Shown piece by piece: positions 9,207-17,471 of a stretch of 17,837 nt of DNA (the first letter of the stretch is position 1; each line of letters begins with the position of its first letter). The stretch spans positions 1 to 17,837 of the forward strand of contig SWBL01000595.1 of the NCBI GenBank assembly GCA_024195585.1, written 5' to 3'. The notes under the pieces were generated by a model that made no database searches, was not told where the DNA came from, and was given only the letters and a program-made list of their open reading frames with translations. Origin of the DNA: Aureobasidium sp. EXF-3400 (Eukaryota; Ascomycota; Dothideomycetes; Dothideales; Saccotheciaceae). The position numbers and the translations under genes are program-made.

Positions 9207-9476
9207 GTTGACGGTGTGTGTGAGGATAGAGAGGTGATGAGTAGTAGAGCAGGCGTATGATGGTGCTTGATGGTGTTAGGCTCGCTGCACTCTGGAGAGC
9301 TTCCACATTGGAGGTCCAAGCTCACTCGCGCCTTCCGCGACTTGTCCGCCGCGCCAAACTTGCCCTCTTGCCATTTCCATCCAACGTTCACGACCATTGA
9401 TTCTGATCTACTCACACCCAAACAACCATAATCTCTACCGAGCATTCACGCGATTCACCGAATATAACACACAACC
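9207..9476. promoter_or_regulatory. 270-bp divergent promoter of pup1 and cwc2
   Basis: The two start codons are 270 bp apart on opposite strands, so transcription of both genes must be driven from here. The cwc2 side ends in a CA-rich leader (ACACAACC ATG). I see no convincing TATA box. Confidence 0.7.
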
Positions 9477-10772
9477 ATGTCCGACGTCGATACCCCTCCG
9501 GTGCAGGAGGCCACCGCAACCGATCAAAATCCTCTCGCAAACATGGAAGTCACAGACTCGGCCGCACTGGTACCCACAAATCAGGACAGCACTGCTCTAG
9601 AACCGAAAAAGAAGACCAAGAAAATCATGGTCAAGAAGAAGAGAAGGCCCGCCAGAGTTCAGCAAGAAGGCTTCTCAACAGAGAGGCCAGCTCAAACCGG
9701 CACAATCTTCAACATCTGGTACAACAAATGGTCTGGCGGTGATCGCGAAGATGCCTACTCCTCCAAGCAACAAGCAAAGGGCAGGTGTAACGTTGCGACT
9801 GACTCTGGATACACGCTAGCCGACACCATTCCTGGCAGCTACTTCTGTGTATACTTCGCTCGCGGCCTGTGCCCCAAAGGCCAAGACTGCGAATACCTTC
9901 ACCGTCTGCCGAATTCGCGCGTAGAAAAGGAGGGTGGTCTGGGCGACATTTTCCCGTCCAACGTCGACTGCTTTGGACGAGACAAGTTCAGTGACTACAG
10001 AGACGATATGGGCGGTGTCGGAAGTTTTATGCGCGTCAACAGGACACTCTACGTGGGTAGGATACACACATCTGACGATATCGAGGAAGTCGTTGCCAGA
10101 CACTTCCAAGAGTGGGGTCAAATCGAGCGTGTCCGTGTACTACCCGCCAGAGGTGTAGCGTTCGTGACCTATGTCCACCTCGCCAACGCCGTAAGTCCCC
10201 AAATCACTCCAATATAAGGGAAAAGGCTAACAATCAGGTAGGAATTCGCAAAAGAGGCCATGGCGCATCAACCCTTAGACAACAACGAGACATTGAACGT
10301 GAGATGGGCGACCGTCGATCCGAACCCGCAAGCTCAAAAACGAGAAGTCCGAAAAATTGAAGAACAAGCTGCCGAAGCGATCCGTCGTGCGCTACCAGCA
10401 GAATACGTTGCCGAGATTGAAGGTCGCGGTGAAGGATGGGAGGATGCAAGGAAGAGGAGAAAGGTCGAGGGCACATTTGGATTGGCCGGTTACGAAGCCA
10501 GCGATGAAGTGTGGTATGCGTCGGAGAAGGCCAGACTAGGAGCGCCGCAAGAGTCGTATCTGCTGGAAGCTGGCGACTTGGAAGACGAGGAAGGTGCACC
10601 GCTTCGGATCGAGGATATGAAGAGACAGGAAGCGCCCTCTGGAATTCTTGGAGGATCGACGTTGAGCGCGTTGAAAGGCTTCACAGCAGGATCAGGCGCG
10701 GCAGCCAGCAAGGCTCCAGACAAGCCTGCAGGTCCATTAGTTGGATACGGGAGTGACGATGACAGCGATTGA
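9477..10772 (+). CDS. cwc2: pre-mRNA-splicing factor Cwc2, 2 exons, 414 aa
   Basis: CDS is join(9477..10190, 10242..10772). Cwc2 belongs to the Prp19-associated (NineTeen) complex and contacts U6 snRNA in the catalytic spliceosome. Residues 44-60 are very basic. The Torus domain follows at about 70-120 and includes WYNKWSGGD and Cys104. A CCCH zinc finger has C124, C132, C138 and H142 (spacing 7-5-3, as in yeast Cwc2). The RRM spans about 188-265, with RNP2 LYVGRI (191-196) and RNP1 RGVAFVTY (225-232). The tail is charged, ends in SDDDSD, and contains a Gly/Ala patch. The 51-nt phase-0 intron lies inside the RRM. Its acceptor is the second AG of CAGGTAG, because only that one keeps the frame (NA joined to EFAKEAM). 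The start is the first ATG in the frame. Confidence 0.96.
10191..10241 (+). other. spliceosomal intron of cwc2 with tandem acceptors
   Basis: The 51-nt intron starts GTAAGT and has GCTAAC as branch site (10226-10231). Two AGs lie four bases apart, at 10236-10237 (TCAG) and 10240-10241 (GTAG). Use of the second gives the conserved RRM continuation; use of the first shifts the frame. Confidence 0.9.
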
Positions 10773-10941
10773 GCAAGGTAGCCTAGAAGGACTGCATCTT
10801 ATGTTCATAGCGAACATCATGTCAAAACTCACCAAGCATTCTAGTATGACCAGGTCCAAGCATGATTATATTGTAAATAACCGCTCTTGCAAACGGGGAT
10901 AAGATATCATATTGGTTAAAGGCCGGGCTGGCACGAGGCGG

Positions 10942-10946
10942 CCAAT
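10942..10946 (+). promoter_or_regulatory. CCAAT box upstream of nop2
   Basis: GGCCAATGGG lies about 120 bp upstream of the nop2 ATG, in a normal place for a CCAAT box bound by the Hap/AnCF complex. It also contains an in-frame ATG (10945), which I regard as part of the promoter rather than the start. Confidence 0.3.
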
Positions 10947-11067
10947 GGGAGCGACTTCCCCACAAAGTAGTTCCAGAAAAAGTCTCGTAAAGTTTGAGAA
11001 AGAGCAGAGCGCCTTCGCTGAGATTAATTTTTTGTTTTCTCAATCGCATTTGACATTACAACACAAA

Positions 11068-13176
11068 ATGGCACCTAGTCGTCGTATGCAGAAGCAGGGT
11101 GTTCCTGAACCCCTGAACGAATCGCTGGTTTCAAGAAAGAGAAAGGACGCCCCTCCGCCGCCAGAGGTTACATACAAGAAGCGCAGAACCGATCCCAACA
11201 AGCCAAAGAACTCGGCTGGAAAGAAGACGACCAAGGGCCAGTTTGCAGCAAACGGAAAGACACCAAAGACGGCAGGAAAGAAGGCTCAACAACTGGTTAC
11301 ATCCGACGACGAAGATATCGAAGAAGACTCGGATGCCGCTGACGATTTGGGTGTCCTCGAGTCGGACGACGAGCCTGCTGAGGACGATGACTTTATGGAC
11401 TCAGACGACCCGGATGTCCAGCGCGCCATGTGGTCCGAGGATGAAGACGCCTCAGACGCAGAGGAAATCTTGAACGCTGCCAACATTGCTGGTCTCTCAG
11501 GTCGCCTCGACGAGGAAGCCGCCCAGGAGGCTGCTGATGCCCAGGCCGAACTCGAGGACGATGCCATGCAGACCAACATCGCTGCTGCCGATATCCCCGA
11601 AGACGAAGACGACGATGAGGCCGCTCAACGAAAAGCCACTCTTGCTCCCGACCTTCAGCTCCTCCGTACCCGTATCACCGAGACCACCCGTGTCCTGACC
11701 AGCTTCAAAGAGCTGTCCGATCCCGAGCGCTCGCGCGCCGACTACATCAACTCGCTCCTCAACGACATCTGCGCCTACTATGGTTACTCGCGCTTCTTGG
11801 CCGAGAAGCTGTGGAGACTCTTCACCCCCCAAGAAGCTCTCGCCTTCTTCGACGCCAACGAGACCCCTCGTCCTCTGGTCATCAGAACAAACACCCTCCG
11901 TACTCACCGTCGTGATCTCGCTCACTCGTTGATCAACCGTGGTGTTACTCTTGAGCCCGTCGGTAAGTGGAGCAAGGTTGGTCTGCAGGTTTTCGAATCT
12001 CAGGTCCCCTTGGGTGCCACCCCCGAATACCTCGCTGGACACTACATTCTCCAGGCCGCCAGTTCGTTCTTGCCCGTCATGGCCCTCGCACCGCAAGAGA
12101 ACGAGCGCGTTCTGGATATGGCTGCTGCTCCCGGTGGTAAAACAACATACGCTGCTGCTCTGATGCGCAACACTGGTGTCATCTTCGCCAACGATGCCAG
12201 TAAGGTCCGTGCTAAGGGTTTGATCGGTAACATCCACCGTCTCGGTGTCAAGAACACCATCGTTTGCCATTACTCTGCTCTTGAGTTCCCCAAGGTCATG
12301 GGTGGCTTTGACAGAGTTCTTCTCGATGCTCCTTGCTCCGGTACTGGTGTCATTGCTAAGGATCAAAGTGTCAAGACCAACAAGACCGAAGCCGATTTCT
12401 TGCGCCTGCCCCATCTTCAGAAGCAGCTTTTGCTCGCCGCTATCGACTCGGTAGATCACGCCTCAAAGACTGGTGGTTACATTGTATACTCAACATGTAG
12501 TGTCACAGTCGAAGAGAACGAGCAAGTCGTTCAGTACGCACTCAACAGACGCCCTAATGTCAAGCTTGTCAGCACTGGTCTTGTCTTCGGTAAGGAGGGC
12601 TTCACCAGTTTCATGGGTAAGAAGTTCCACCCCAGCTTGAAGGAGACCAGAAGATACTACCCTCACGCCTACAACGTCGACGGTTTCTACGTCGCCAAGT
12701 TCAAGAAGGTCGGCCCTACACCCGCAAACGCCATCAAGGCACAAGGCTCGGAAGAACAGAAGCAAAATGTCAAGAAGGACGGAGACGAGGAGATTGTCGA
12801 CAGAACACCCATCAGCGAGGAAGCCGAGAACGACGTGTTCGGTGGCTTCTCCGACTCTGAGGATGAGGCAATCATCCAACGTGCCCGTGCGAAGCAGCTC
12901 AAGAAGAAGGGTCTCGATCCCAAAGCCACAAAGTCAACCAAGAAGCCCAAGGAGAAGGAAGTCACATCAGAAGAGCCCAACGCCGAAGACCAACTAGAGG
13001 AGAAGGCTGTCAAATCACCAACAAGCACAAAGAGCCCCAAGGCTGCTGAGAAGCCCGTCGTAGACACTGTCAGCGAGGTTAATGGACAAGCCTCAACGGA
13101 GGCTCAAAGCAAGAAAGAGAAGAGGAGTGTGAACAAGGCGGGCAAGAAGGCTAAGGCCAGCCCCAAGGCTAAATAA
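11068..13176 (+). CDS. nop2: Nop2, 25S rRNA (cytosine-C5) methyltransferase, 702 aa, intronless
   Basis: Nop2 is a nucleolar NOL1/NOP2/SUN-family enzyme that methylates a cytosine of the large-subunit rRNA and is needed for 60S assembly. Residues 1-75 are basic with nuclear-localisation-type clusters. Residues 79-190 are very acidic (Asp/Glu/Ser). The catalytic core covers about 195-548, with the SAM-binding motif DMAAAPGGKT (350-359), PCSGTG with Cys423, and STCS with Cys477, the catalytic Cys of the family's motif VI. The SVTVEENEQVV and HAYNVDGFYVAKF blocks are typical. Residues 549-702 form a Lys-rich disordered tail. The start at 11068 (ACAAA ATG GC) is chosen because MAPSRRMQKQG suits fungal Nop2. 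An in-frame ATG at 10945 would add 41 residues that look non-coding. A 320-codon antisense open frame inside the gene is a codon-bias shadow. Confidence 0.97.
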   Translation: MAPSRRMQKQGVPEPLNESLVSRKRKDAPPPPEVTYKKRRTDPNKPKNSAGKKTTKGQFAANGKTPKTAGKKAQQLVTSDDEDIEEDSDAADDLGVLESDDEPAEDDDFMDSDDPDVQRAMWSEDEDASDAEEILNAANIAGLSGRLDEEAAQEAADAQAELEDDAMQTNIAAADIPEDEDDDEAAQRKATLAPDLQLLRTRITETTRVLTSFKELSDPERSRADYINSLLNDICAYYGYSRFLAEKLWRLFTPQEALAFFDANETPRPLVIRTNTLRTHRRDLAHSLINRGVTLEPVGKWSKVGLQVFESQVPLGATPEYLAGHYILQAASSFLPVMALAPQENERVLDMAAAPGGKTTYAAALMRNTGVIFANDASKVRAKGLIGNIHRLGVKNTIVCHYSALEFPKVMGGFDRVLLDAPCSGTGVIAKDQSVKTNKTEADFLRLPHLQKQLLLAAIDSVDHASKTGGYIVYSTCSVTVEENEQVVQYALNRRPNVKLVSTGLVFGKEGFTSFMGKKFHPSLKETRRYYPHAYNVDGFYVAKFKKVGPTPANAIKAQGSEEQKQNVKKDGDEEIVDRTPISEEAENDVFGGFSDSEDEAIIQRARAKQLKKKGLDPKATKSTKKPKEKEVTSEEPNAEDQLEEKAVKSPTSTKSPKAAEKPVVDTVSEVNGQASTEAQSKKEKRSVNKAGKKAKASPKAK

Positions 13177-13801
13177 GTTATTTTTTATGCAGCGGATATC
13201 AATTTGACATGTTTCATCGCCTTCATATCATCGTTGACTTATCCAGTGCCTTTCCGAATAGGAGCTCACGGGATATCGGGAGCTCACGGGGTAGTCAGGT
13301 TATGCTTGTGCTTTCAGAAGCTCAGTTCCAACAATGTTTGCCAATGAATACACGCGATTGTATCCAATCGGAATCGGGTTATTCTCACATGCTAGCTATA
13401 TGACTGATCTGCTTGACTGCTCAAAGACTTACCCCTGAACACACATTACCTTCCACAAGCCCCTGGTTCAAGGACTCCAATCACACTGAAGATCTTACAA
13501 CATCCAGAGGTCTGCGCTACACAAGCAACAACGCAAGTGAGTACCTCTTTCTGTAGTCGACACTGTTGTCGTCTTCCAATCCAGCCCATCGTTCGTCGAC
13601 CAGCGCCGTCGACCTCCTAGTTGCTTCCACATCTCCAGCGGCTTCCGCTTGTCTCTGCAACTGGTCTCTCACTTCGTAGTCTTTGATCCCACCGTTTCTT
13701 TCACTTTCTTTCCCCTCCACCTTTCCTCATAACACCTTTCTTTGTTGCTTCTTCCAAGCAAACATTTCCACCCAAGCTCTTACAAACAAACACGACTGAC
13801 A
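13177..13801. promoter_or_regulatory. intergenic region nop2 to first SANT-like gene
   Basis: 625 bp hold the nop2 3' region and the promoter/leader of the next gene. From about 13550 the sequence becomes CT-rich, then CA-rich just before the ATG at 13802, as in other fungal leaders here. A 12-bp direct repeat lies at 13261-13290. No protein-like frame is seen. Confidence 0.6.
13261..13290 (+). repeat. 12-bp direct repeat, 18-bp period
   Basis: GGAGCTCACGGG occurs at 13261-13272 and again at 13279-13290, separated by ATATCG. It could be a duplicated protein-binding site or a small slippage event. It lies in the 3' flank of nop2. Confidence 0.7.
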
Positions 13802-14394
13802 ATGGCTCCCATCACAAAGGACGACCACATCGTCTTGCTCTTCTCTTGCATCAAGAACGGCAAAGGCGCCGGTCTGATCGACTGGAACGGAGTTGCCACA
13901 GACACCGGACTCACCACCAACGCCGCGTACGTTTTTCGCACAGCCAACTTAGAAGACCACATCACTGACAAGAAAACCACAGCACCAAGCGCTACAACAA
14001 ACTCGCCGACGACTATGGGGTCCGTGGAGTACTGCGCAGTGGCTCTGGCCGCGTTCCTGCTGCTCGTGCCAAGAATCGCGCTGGAGATGAAGAAGGAAAG
14101 CAAGCAGACGCGCAAGAAAATCAGACGCGAGCAAAAGGAAAGGGCCGCCAAACGCGCAGAGAAGGAGGAAGCTCGAAGAAGCGCAAGATGAAGCACGAGT
14201 CCTCTGACGACGAAGATGAGATCGATGGCGATGCTGAGCAGGTCGTTGATCACGATGCCTTGGATGCCGTCGACGACGAAGATCATGTTGTCAAGAACGA
14301 GCCCGAGGCTGACGATGACGATGAGGAGGTGAGTCTTTACATTGAGGATTGATGCGGTCGTGATAACTGACTTTGGGGACAGGCTATTGCTTGA
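13802..14394 (+). CDS. small Myb/SANT-like protein with basic-acidic tail (paralog 1), 3 exons, 160 aa
   Basis: My model is join(13802..13926, 13983..14328, 14383..14394), 160 residues. Intron 1 (56 nt, GTACGT...CACAG, branch CACTGAC) and intron 2 (54 nt, GTGAGT...ACAG, branch AACTGAC) restore one frame. The last exon is only 12 nt (AIA-stop). Residues 4 to about 51 (ITKDDHIVLLFSCIKNGKG ... DWNGVATDTGL ... KRYNKLA) form a likely three-helix Myb/SANT-like segment. Residues 60-112 are basic, with KKRKMK (107-112) as a probable nuclear signal. Residues 113-158 are strongly acidic with Ser next to Asp/Glu (casein-kinase-2-like) and a sumoylation-type VKNE. It shares exon style and N-terminal pattern with the gene at 15628. 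A nuclear, chromatin-linked role is inference only. The alternative frame after intron 1 was rejected because it loses the acidic tail. Confidence 0.78.
13927..13982 (+). other. intron 1 of SANT-like paralog 1
   Basis: The 56-nt phase-2 intron starts GTACGT, has CACTGAC as branch site and ends CACAG. Splicing gives NAATKRYNKLADDYG, continuing the helical segment. Confidence 0.8.
14329..14382 (+). other. intron 2 of SANT-like paralog 1
   Basis: The 54-nt phase-0 intron starts GTGAGT, has AACTGAC as branch site and ends GACAG. The frame would otherwise run into a stop at 14350-14352, and splicing ends the protein after three more residues. Confidence 0.75.
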
Positions 14395-15627
14395 TTGCAT
14401 ACAACAACATCAACCCCTCACCCATATTGTTTCGCCTGCGCTACAGTAGCAACTTGAACACCAACACAACGAGGATAACGAACCTTCTGCAGCAAGAAGA
14501 ACTGCACTTACTCAACTGAGATGGGCCATGATTTCTCTTTTCTTTTTACTCTGTCATCACCCATGGCCCCAGCATGTGTACAACTAAAGAATGAAACTGC
14601 CTTTCACACTCTGCTCGCCTGATATTGGTTACTTTGTTACGTTTTGAGATGTTTGTGCGTCGCGATTCTCGATATTCTTGGTCGGTCTTGCTATTTGGCG
14701 AGCAAGGGAGGAGTCCATGTTGAGAACAAGATTGGAAGGCATGCTTGCCAAGCCATGACGGCCTCTTCCGTTCCTTCCAACGACACTTCGTCCAGCTCGC
14801 GACTTCTCTTTCGTCCAACGGATCTGCTTGACCAAAGTCATGCGTTCTTACTGAACCTCGAAAAAGCGACGCATGATACAGCTGTCATACTTGCGCGACT
14901 GTATGTCCAAATCTTGAGACTCAGAACGATACCGGGTGCTTCGAAATGCTTGTAACATATAAAAGGCTGCGAGCCGACTCGAGCAGAATGGCATTTTCTC
15001 TGCCGACATCCCATTGACAAAGGCAAAATTTACTTGATCTGCGCTTCTCAGTACGTGAGCTTGACACTTTACAAGCGGCCTACGCCTGTACCAGATAGAC
15101 AGGAATGTGTACGTCAGGGTCCCGTTCTTCCTGGATCTATCATCGAGATGCAAGTCCTCAAACCATGCGTGGCAAGACCTAATCACCAGCTGGAGCCCAA
15201 GTATCCCAATTCCTGGTGAAGCCTTTTGCCCAACGTCGGATAATCTTCGCAGCAGACTTTAACCCCTCTGAGTTGTTTTGCTCGTGCACGGTTCCGTTGC
15301 TATCGTCACTCGACTCTGATGTGAGAGTCCACGACATTGTCGTTCTTCCAAGTGAAAGTTTGTGAGGAAATCGCACTATAATTCGCACGCTTCCAACCGA
15401 ATCCGCCAACTCGGCGATCTTCCCTGTCCTTCTCCTTATCTCTAACCACCGCTTTCAAGATTCATCTTGGTAGTTCTCTTCTTCCTTCTAGCAGCCTTCC
15501 AACACCAGTCTGCACCTAGATCGTCCTTATATCTGCAACCTCCGTTCTAACTCGCCAACACTCAACGCCAACAAGTCAAGCAAAGTACCAAGCAACTCTT
15601 ACCAACATCAACACTCCATCCAACAAG
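14395..15627. other. 1.2-kb intergenic region between the two SANT-like genes
   Basis: No frame here looks like a convincing gene. A TATAAAAG sequence at 14958-14965 is the best TATA match in the area, but only a very short frame follows it. From about 15400 the sequence is CT-rich and then CA-rich up to 15627, which marks the promoter and leader of the next gene. No inverted repeat or transposon end was recognised. Confidence 0.55.
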
Positions 15628-16244
15628 ATGCCTGGTATCACCTGGGACGGTAAGACTAAATGATCAACACATGACATATCAATGATACTGACTTCCTCAC
15701 AGCTGAGGCTGATCGCAAGATCTTGCTCGCACTCTTGAAGGACCCTGAACTCTCAGCCAACGTTGACTGGGATGCTCTCGCTGCCGAGCTCAGCACCGAG
15801 ACTGTTACCTGCACCGTTGGAGCTTTGAAGAAGCGCATCTCTCGTATGAAGATCGCTGCCAAAGTCGACAACGAGTATGCTCTCCATTACAAGATCTTAT
15901 CGAATTGTACTAACCCTCGGGTTCACTAGTGAGGGTTCTGACGGCGCATCCCCCAAGACTCCTGCTCTCAAGAAGGGAAAGGCCAAGGCCAACGGGTAGG
16001 TTGCAGTACCCAACCATTCACATACGAGGACCTACACTGACTGGTAACTCTTTTTAGTACCGCTGGATCCTCTGCTGGACCCAAGTCCAAGGGCAAAGGC
16101 AAGGCTGCTACTAAGCGCAAGGTTTCTGATGACTCGGAGGATGAAGACGAGGGTACCCCTCTCACCAAGAAGACCCAGAAGGTCGCTCCTGGTCAGGAAG
16201 AACTGAAGGCCAAGACTGAGGACAACGATGATGATGAAGCTTAG
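15628..16244 (+). CDS. small Myb/SANT-like protein with basic-acidic tail (paralog 2), 4 exons, 148 aa
   Basis: My model is join(15628..15649, 15703..15874, 15930..15995, 16058..16244), 148 residues. The first exon has only 22 nt (MPGITWD plus one base). The three introns (53, 55 and 62 nt) have clear CTGAC or TACTAAC branch sites. Residues 4 to about 60 (ITWDAEADRKILLALLK ... VDWDALAAELS ... ALKKRISRMK) match the pattern of the neighbour at 13802: ITxD, a Leu-rich helix, DW, then KR near the end of a third helix. This resembles a Myb/SANT-like helix-turn-helix. Residues 79-108 are Lys/Gly-rich (KSKGKGKAATKRK), and 110-148 are acidic with SDDSEDEDE. The likely location is the nucleus. The gene faces the same way as its relative 1.2 kb upstream, which suggests local duplication followed by strong divergence. 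The biochemical role is unknown. Confidence 0.82.
15650..15702 (+). other. intron 1 of SANT-like paralog 2
   Basis: The 53-nt phase-1 intron starts GTAAGA, has TACTGAC as branch site and ends CACAG. It joins MPGITWD to AEADRK. Confidence 0.87.
15875..15929 (+). other. intron 2 of SANT-like paralog 2
   Basis: The 55-nt phase-2 intron starts GTATGC, contains the perfect TACTAAC branch sequence and ends ACTAG. Splicing gives KVDNDEGSDG. Confidence 0.87.
15996..16057 (+). other. intron 3 of SANT-like paralog 2
   Basis: The 62-nt phase-2 intron starts GTAGGT, has CACTGAC as branch site and ends TTTTTAG. It joins KAKANG to TAGSSAG, the continuation of the basic tail. Confidence 0.85.
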
Positions 16245-17471
16245 ATCCACCCGCGAATTGCACTGAGACGATCACACGTCGAATGTGCTCAGGTCTGGTG
16301 GGATTCTTTACTTCTGCTTCTCTTTTTCCTGCTGTAACACATATTTTCCTTCCCTGCACCAAGCGGTATCGACAGGTAGAGACAACAACATGGAATTCAC
16401 AGAACATTTTCTCATTTTCAGTCTACCACATTCTTTCAGCCCCTTCCAAGAAACAAAAGATCTCCTTACTTTCCTTGTTCGCGATGGTCGAAAGTACTGA
16501 CAAGCGACAGCGGTGTTGTTGTTGTCGACCGGGGTATACGTGACAACGCTGACCCACAGCCTTCTTCTATGCCTAACATTCGACGCTGTGTCGATATCAT
16601 TTGTTGATCATTCTGGCAGGCAATCAACTTGTTCTGGACACGTTCACTGATTTTGATCTAAGTGAGCGTTTCCGTACAAAGCACCTTTTTCATCACATGC
16701 ATTGAGCGTCGTCGCTTGAGCAGTTTTCCTCAAACAGATCTTGAGATTAATGCTGACAACCGTACATCGACGCTGGCTGTACGTCAACATCTCTTGCGTA
16801 CTGACACAGACGATATGCTGAGCCCGCGAGTCGACGTAAGTATAAAGGTCGCTTCAAAATTGTCTCAGAGTCACTGATTGATGTATAGTCGGTAGGCGCA
16901 GGTCAACAACGACTAATCTTCGACAAGATCTACACATCGACGACATTAGTACGAAGACAATCTGTGCACTTCGACAGAGGCCAGATTAATCTGTGCCGCA
17001 GAGCCCTACCCTGAACCCACCCTCGTCCTTGATCACATTTTCGACTACACAACACACTACTTTGGCGACTTCCAACAATCCACATCGATCAATCACGCTC
17101 CCAATGCCAGCTACTCGTGGTAAGCACCATACCTCTGGTGGCCAGGCCCAGCATGTTCGGATTGCCGACTTTCCTTGTCTAGCATGGTGGCCAGAAACGT
17201 CCGATCGGAAATCGTCAACCAAACCATCTCATATCGGCTAGGTCAGACACTCCAGGGCGTTCCTCATGATAACTGGATCCGGTACTGAGGGCCTGTTGAG
17301 GTATGATCAAGTCATGGCTGCCACGAAGATACTACAAGCTCTGTCGAGCAATTCAGCCTCCTGGCTTAAGCAAAGGCATAACTCAAGTCAAGCAGGGGCG
17401 TTGTGGTTGGACGTTGATGATCGTGGTTTGAGTATCCGGCTCGAGACATCTCCAGGGCAGAGATGTAGACT
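16245..17471. other. 1.2-kb region without a firm gene; leader-like sequence before an ATG at 17104
   Basis: The left part is the 3' flank of the second SANT-like gene. From about 17000 to 17103 the sequence is CA-rich, much like the leaders of the neighbouring genes. It ends at ATG CCA GCT ACT CGT G followed by GTAAGC, a good donor. That layout mimics the very short first exon of the gene at 15628. I could not find a convincing second exon: the 63-nt intron ending TCTAG gives only a short product. No RNA gene or mobile element is visible. Confidence 0.45.

Noticed and set aside
10945..11067. In-frame upstream ATG extending nop2 by 41 residues
   Set aside because: The ATG sits in a CCAAT box, the added residues show no feature, and the downstream ATG at 11068 has the better context and a typical Nop2 N-terminus.
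11497..12459. 320-codon open frame antisense to nop2
   Set aside because: It lies wholly inside the well-supported nop2 catalytic core on the opposite strand. GC-rich third positions in nop2 remove antisense stops, so a long shadow frame is expected. It shows no domain.
13983..14191. Unspliced frame after intron 1 of SANT-like paralog 1 that would give a hydrophobic stretch and a basic helix
   Set aside because: It requires retention of a well-formed intron. It also loses KRYNKL, the nuclear signal and the acidic tail that match the neighbouring gene.
14958..14965. TATAAAAG as a promoter of a separate gene
   Set aside because: Only a nine-codon frame follows within a plausible distance, and no exon is visible downstream until 15628, whose leader starts much later.
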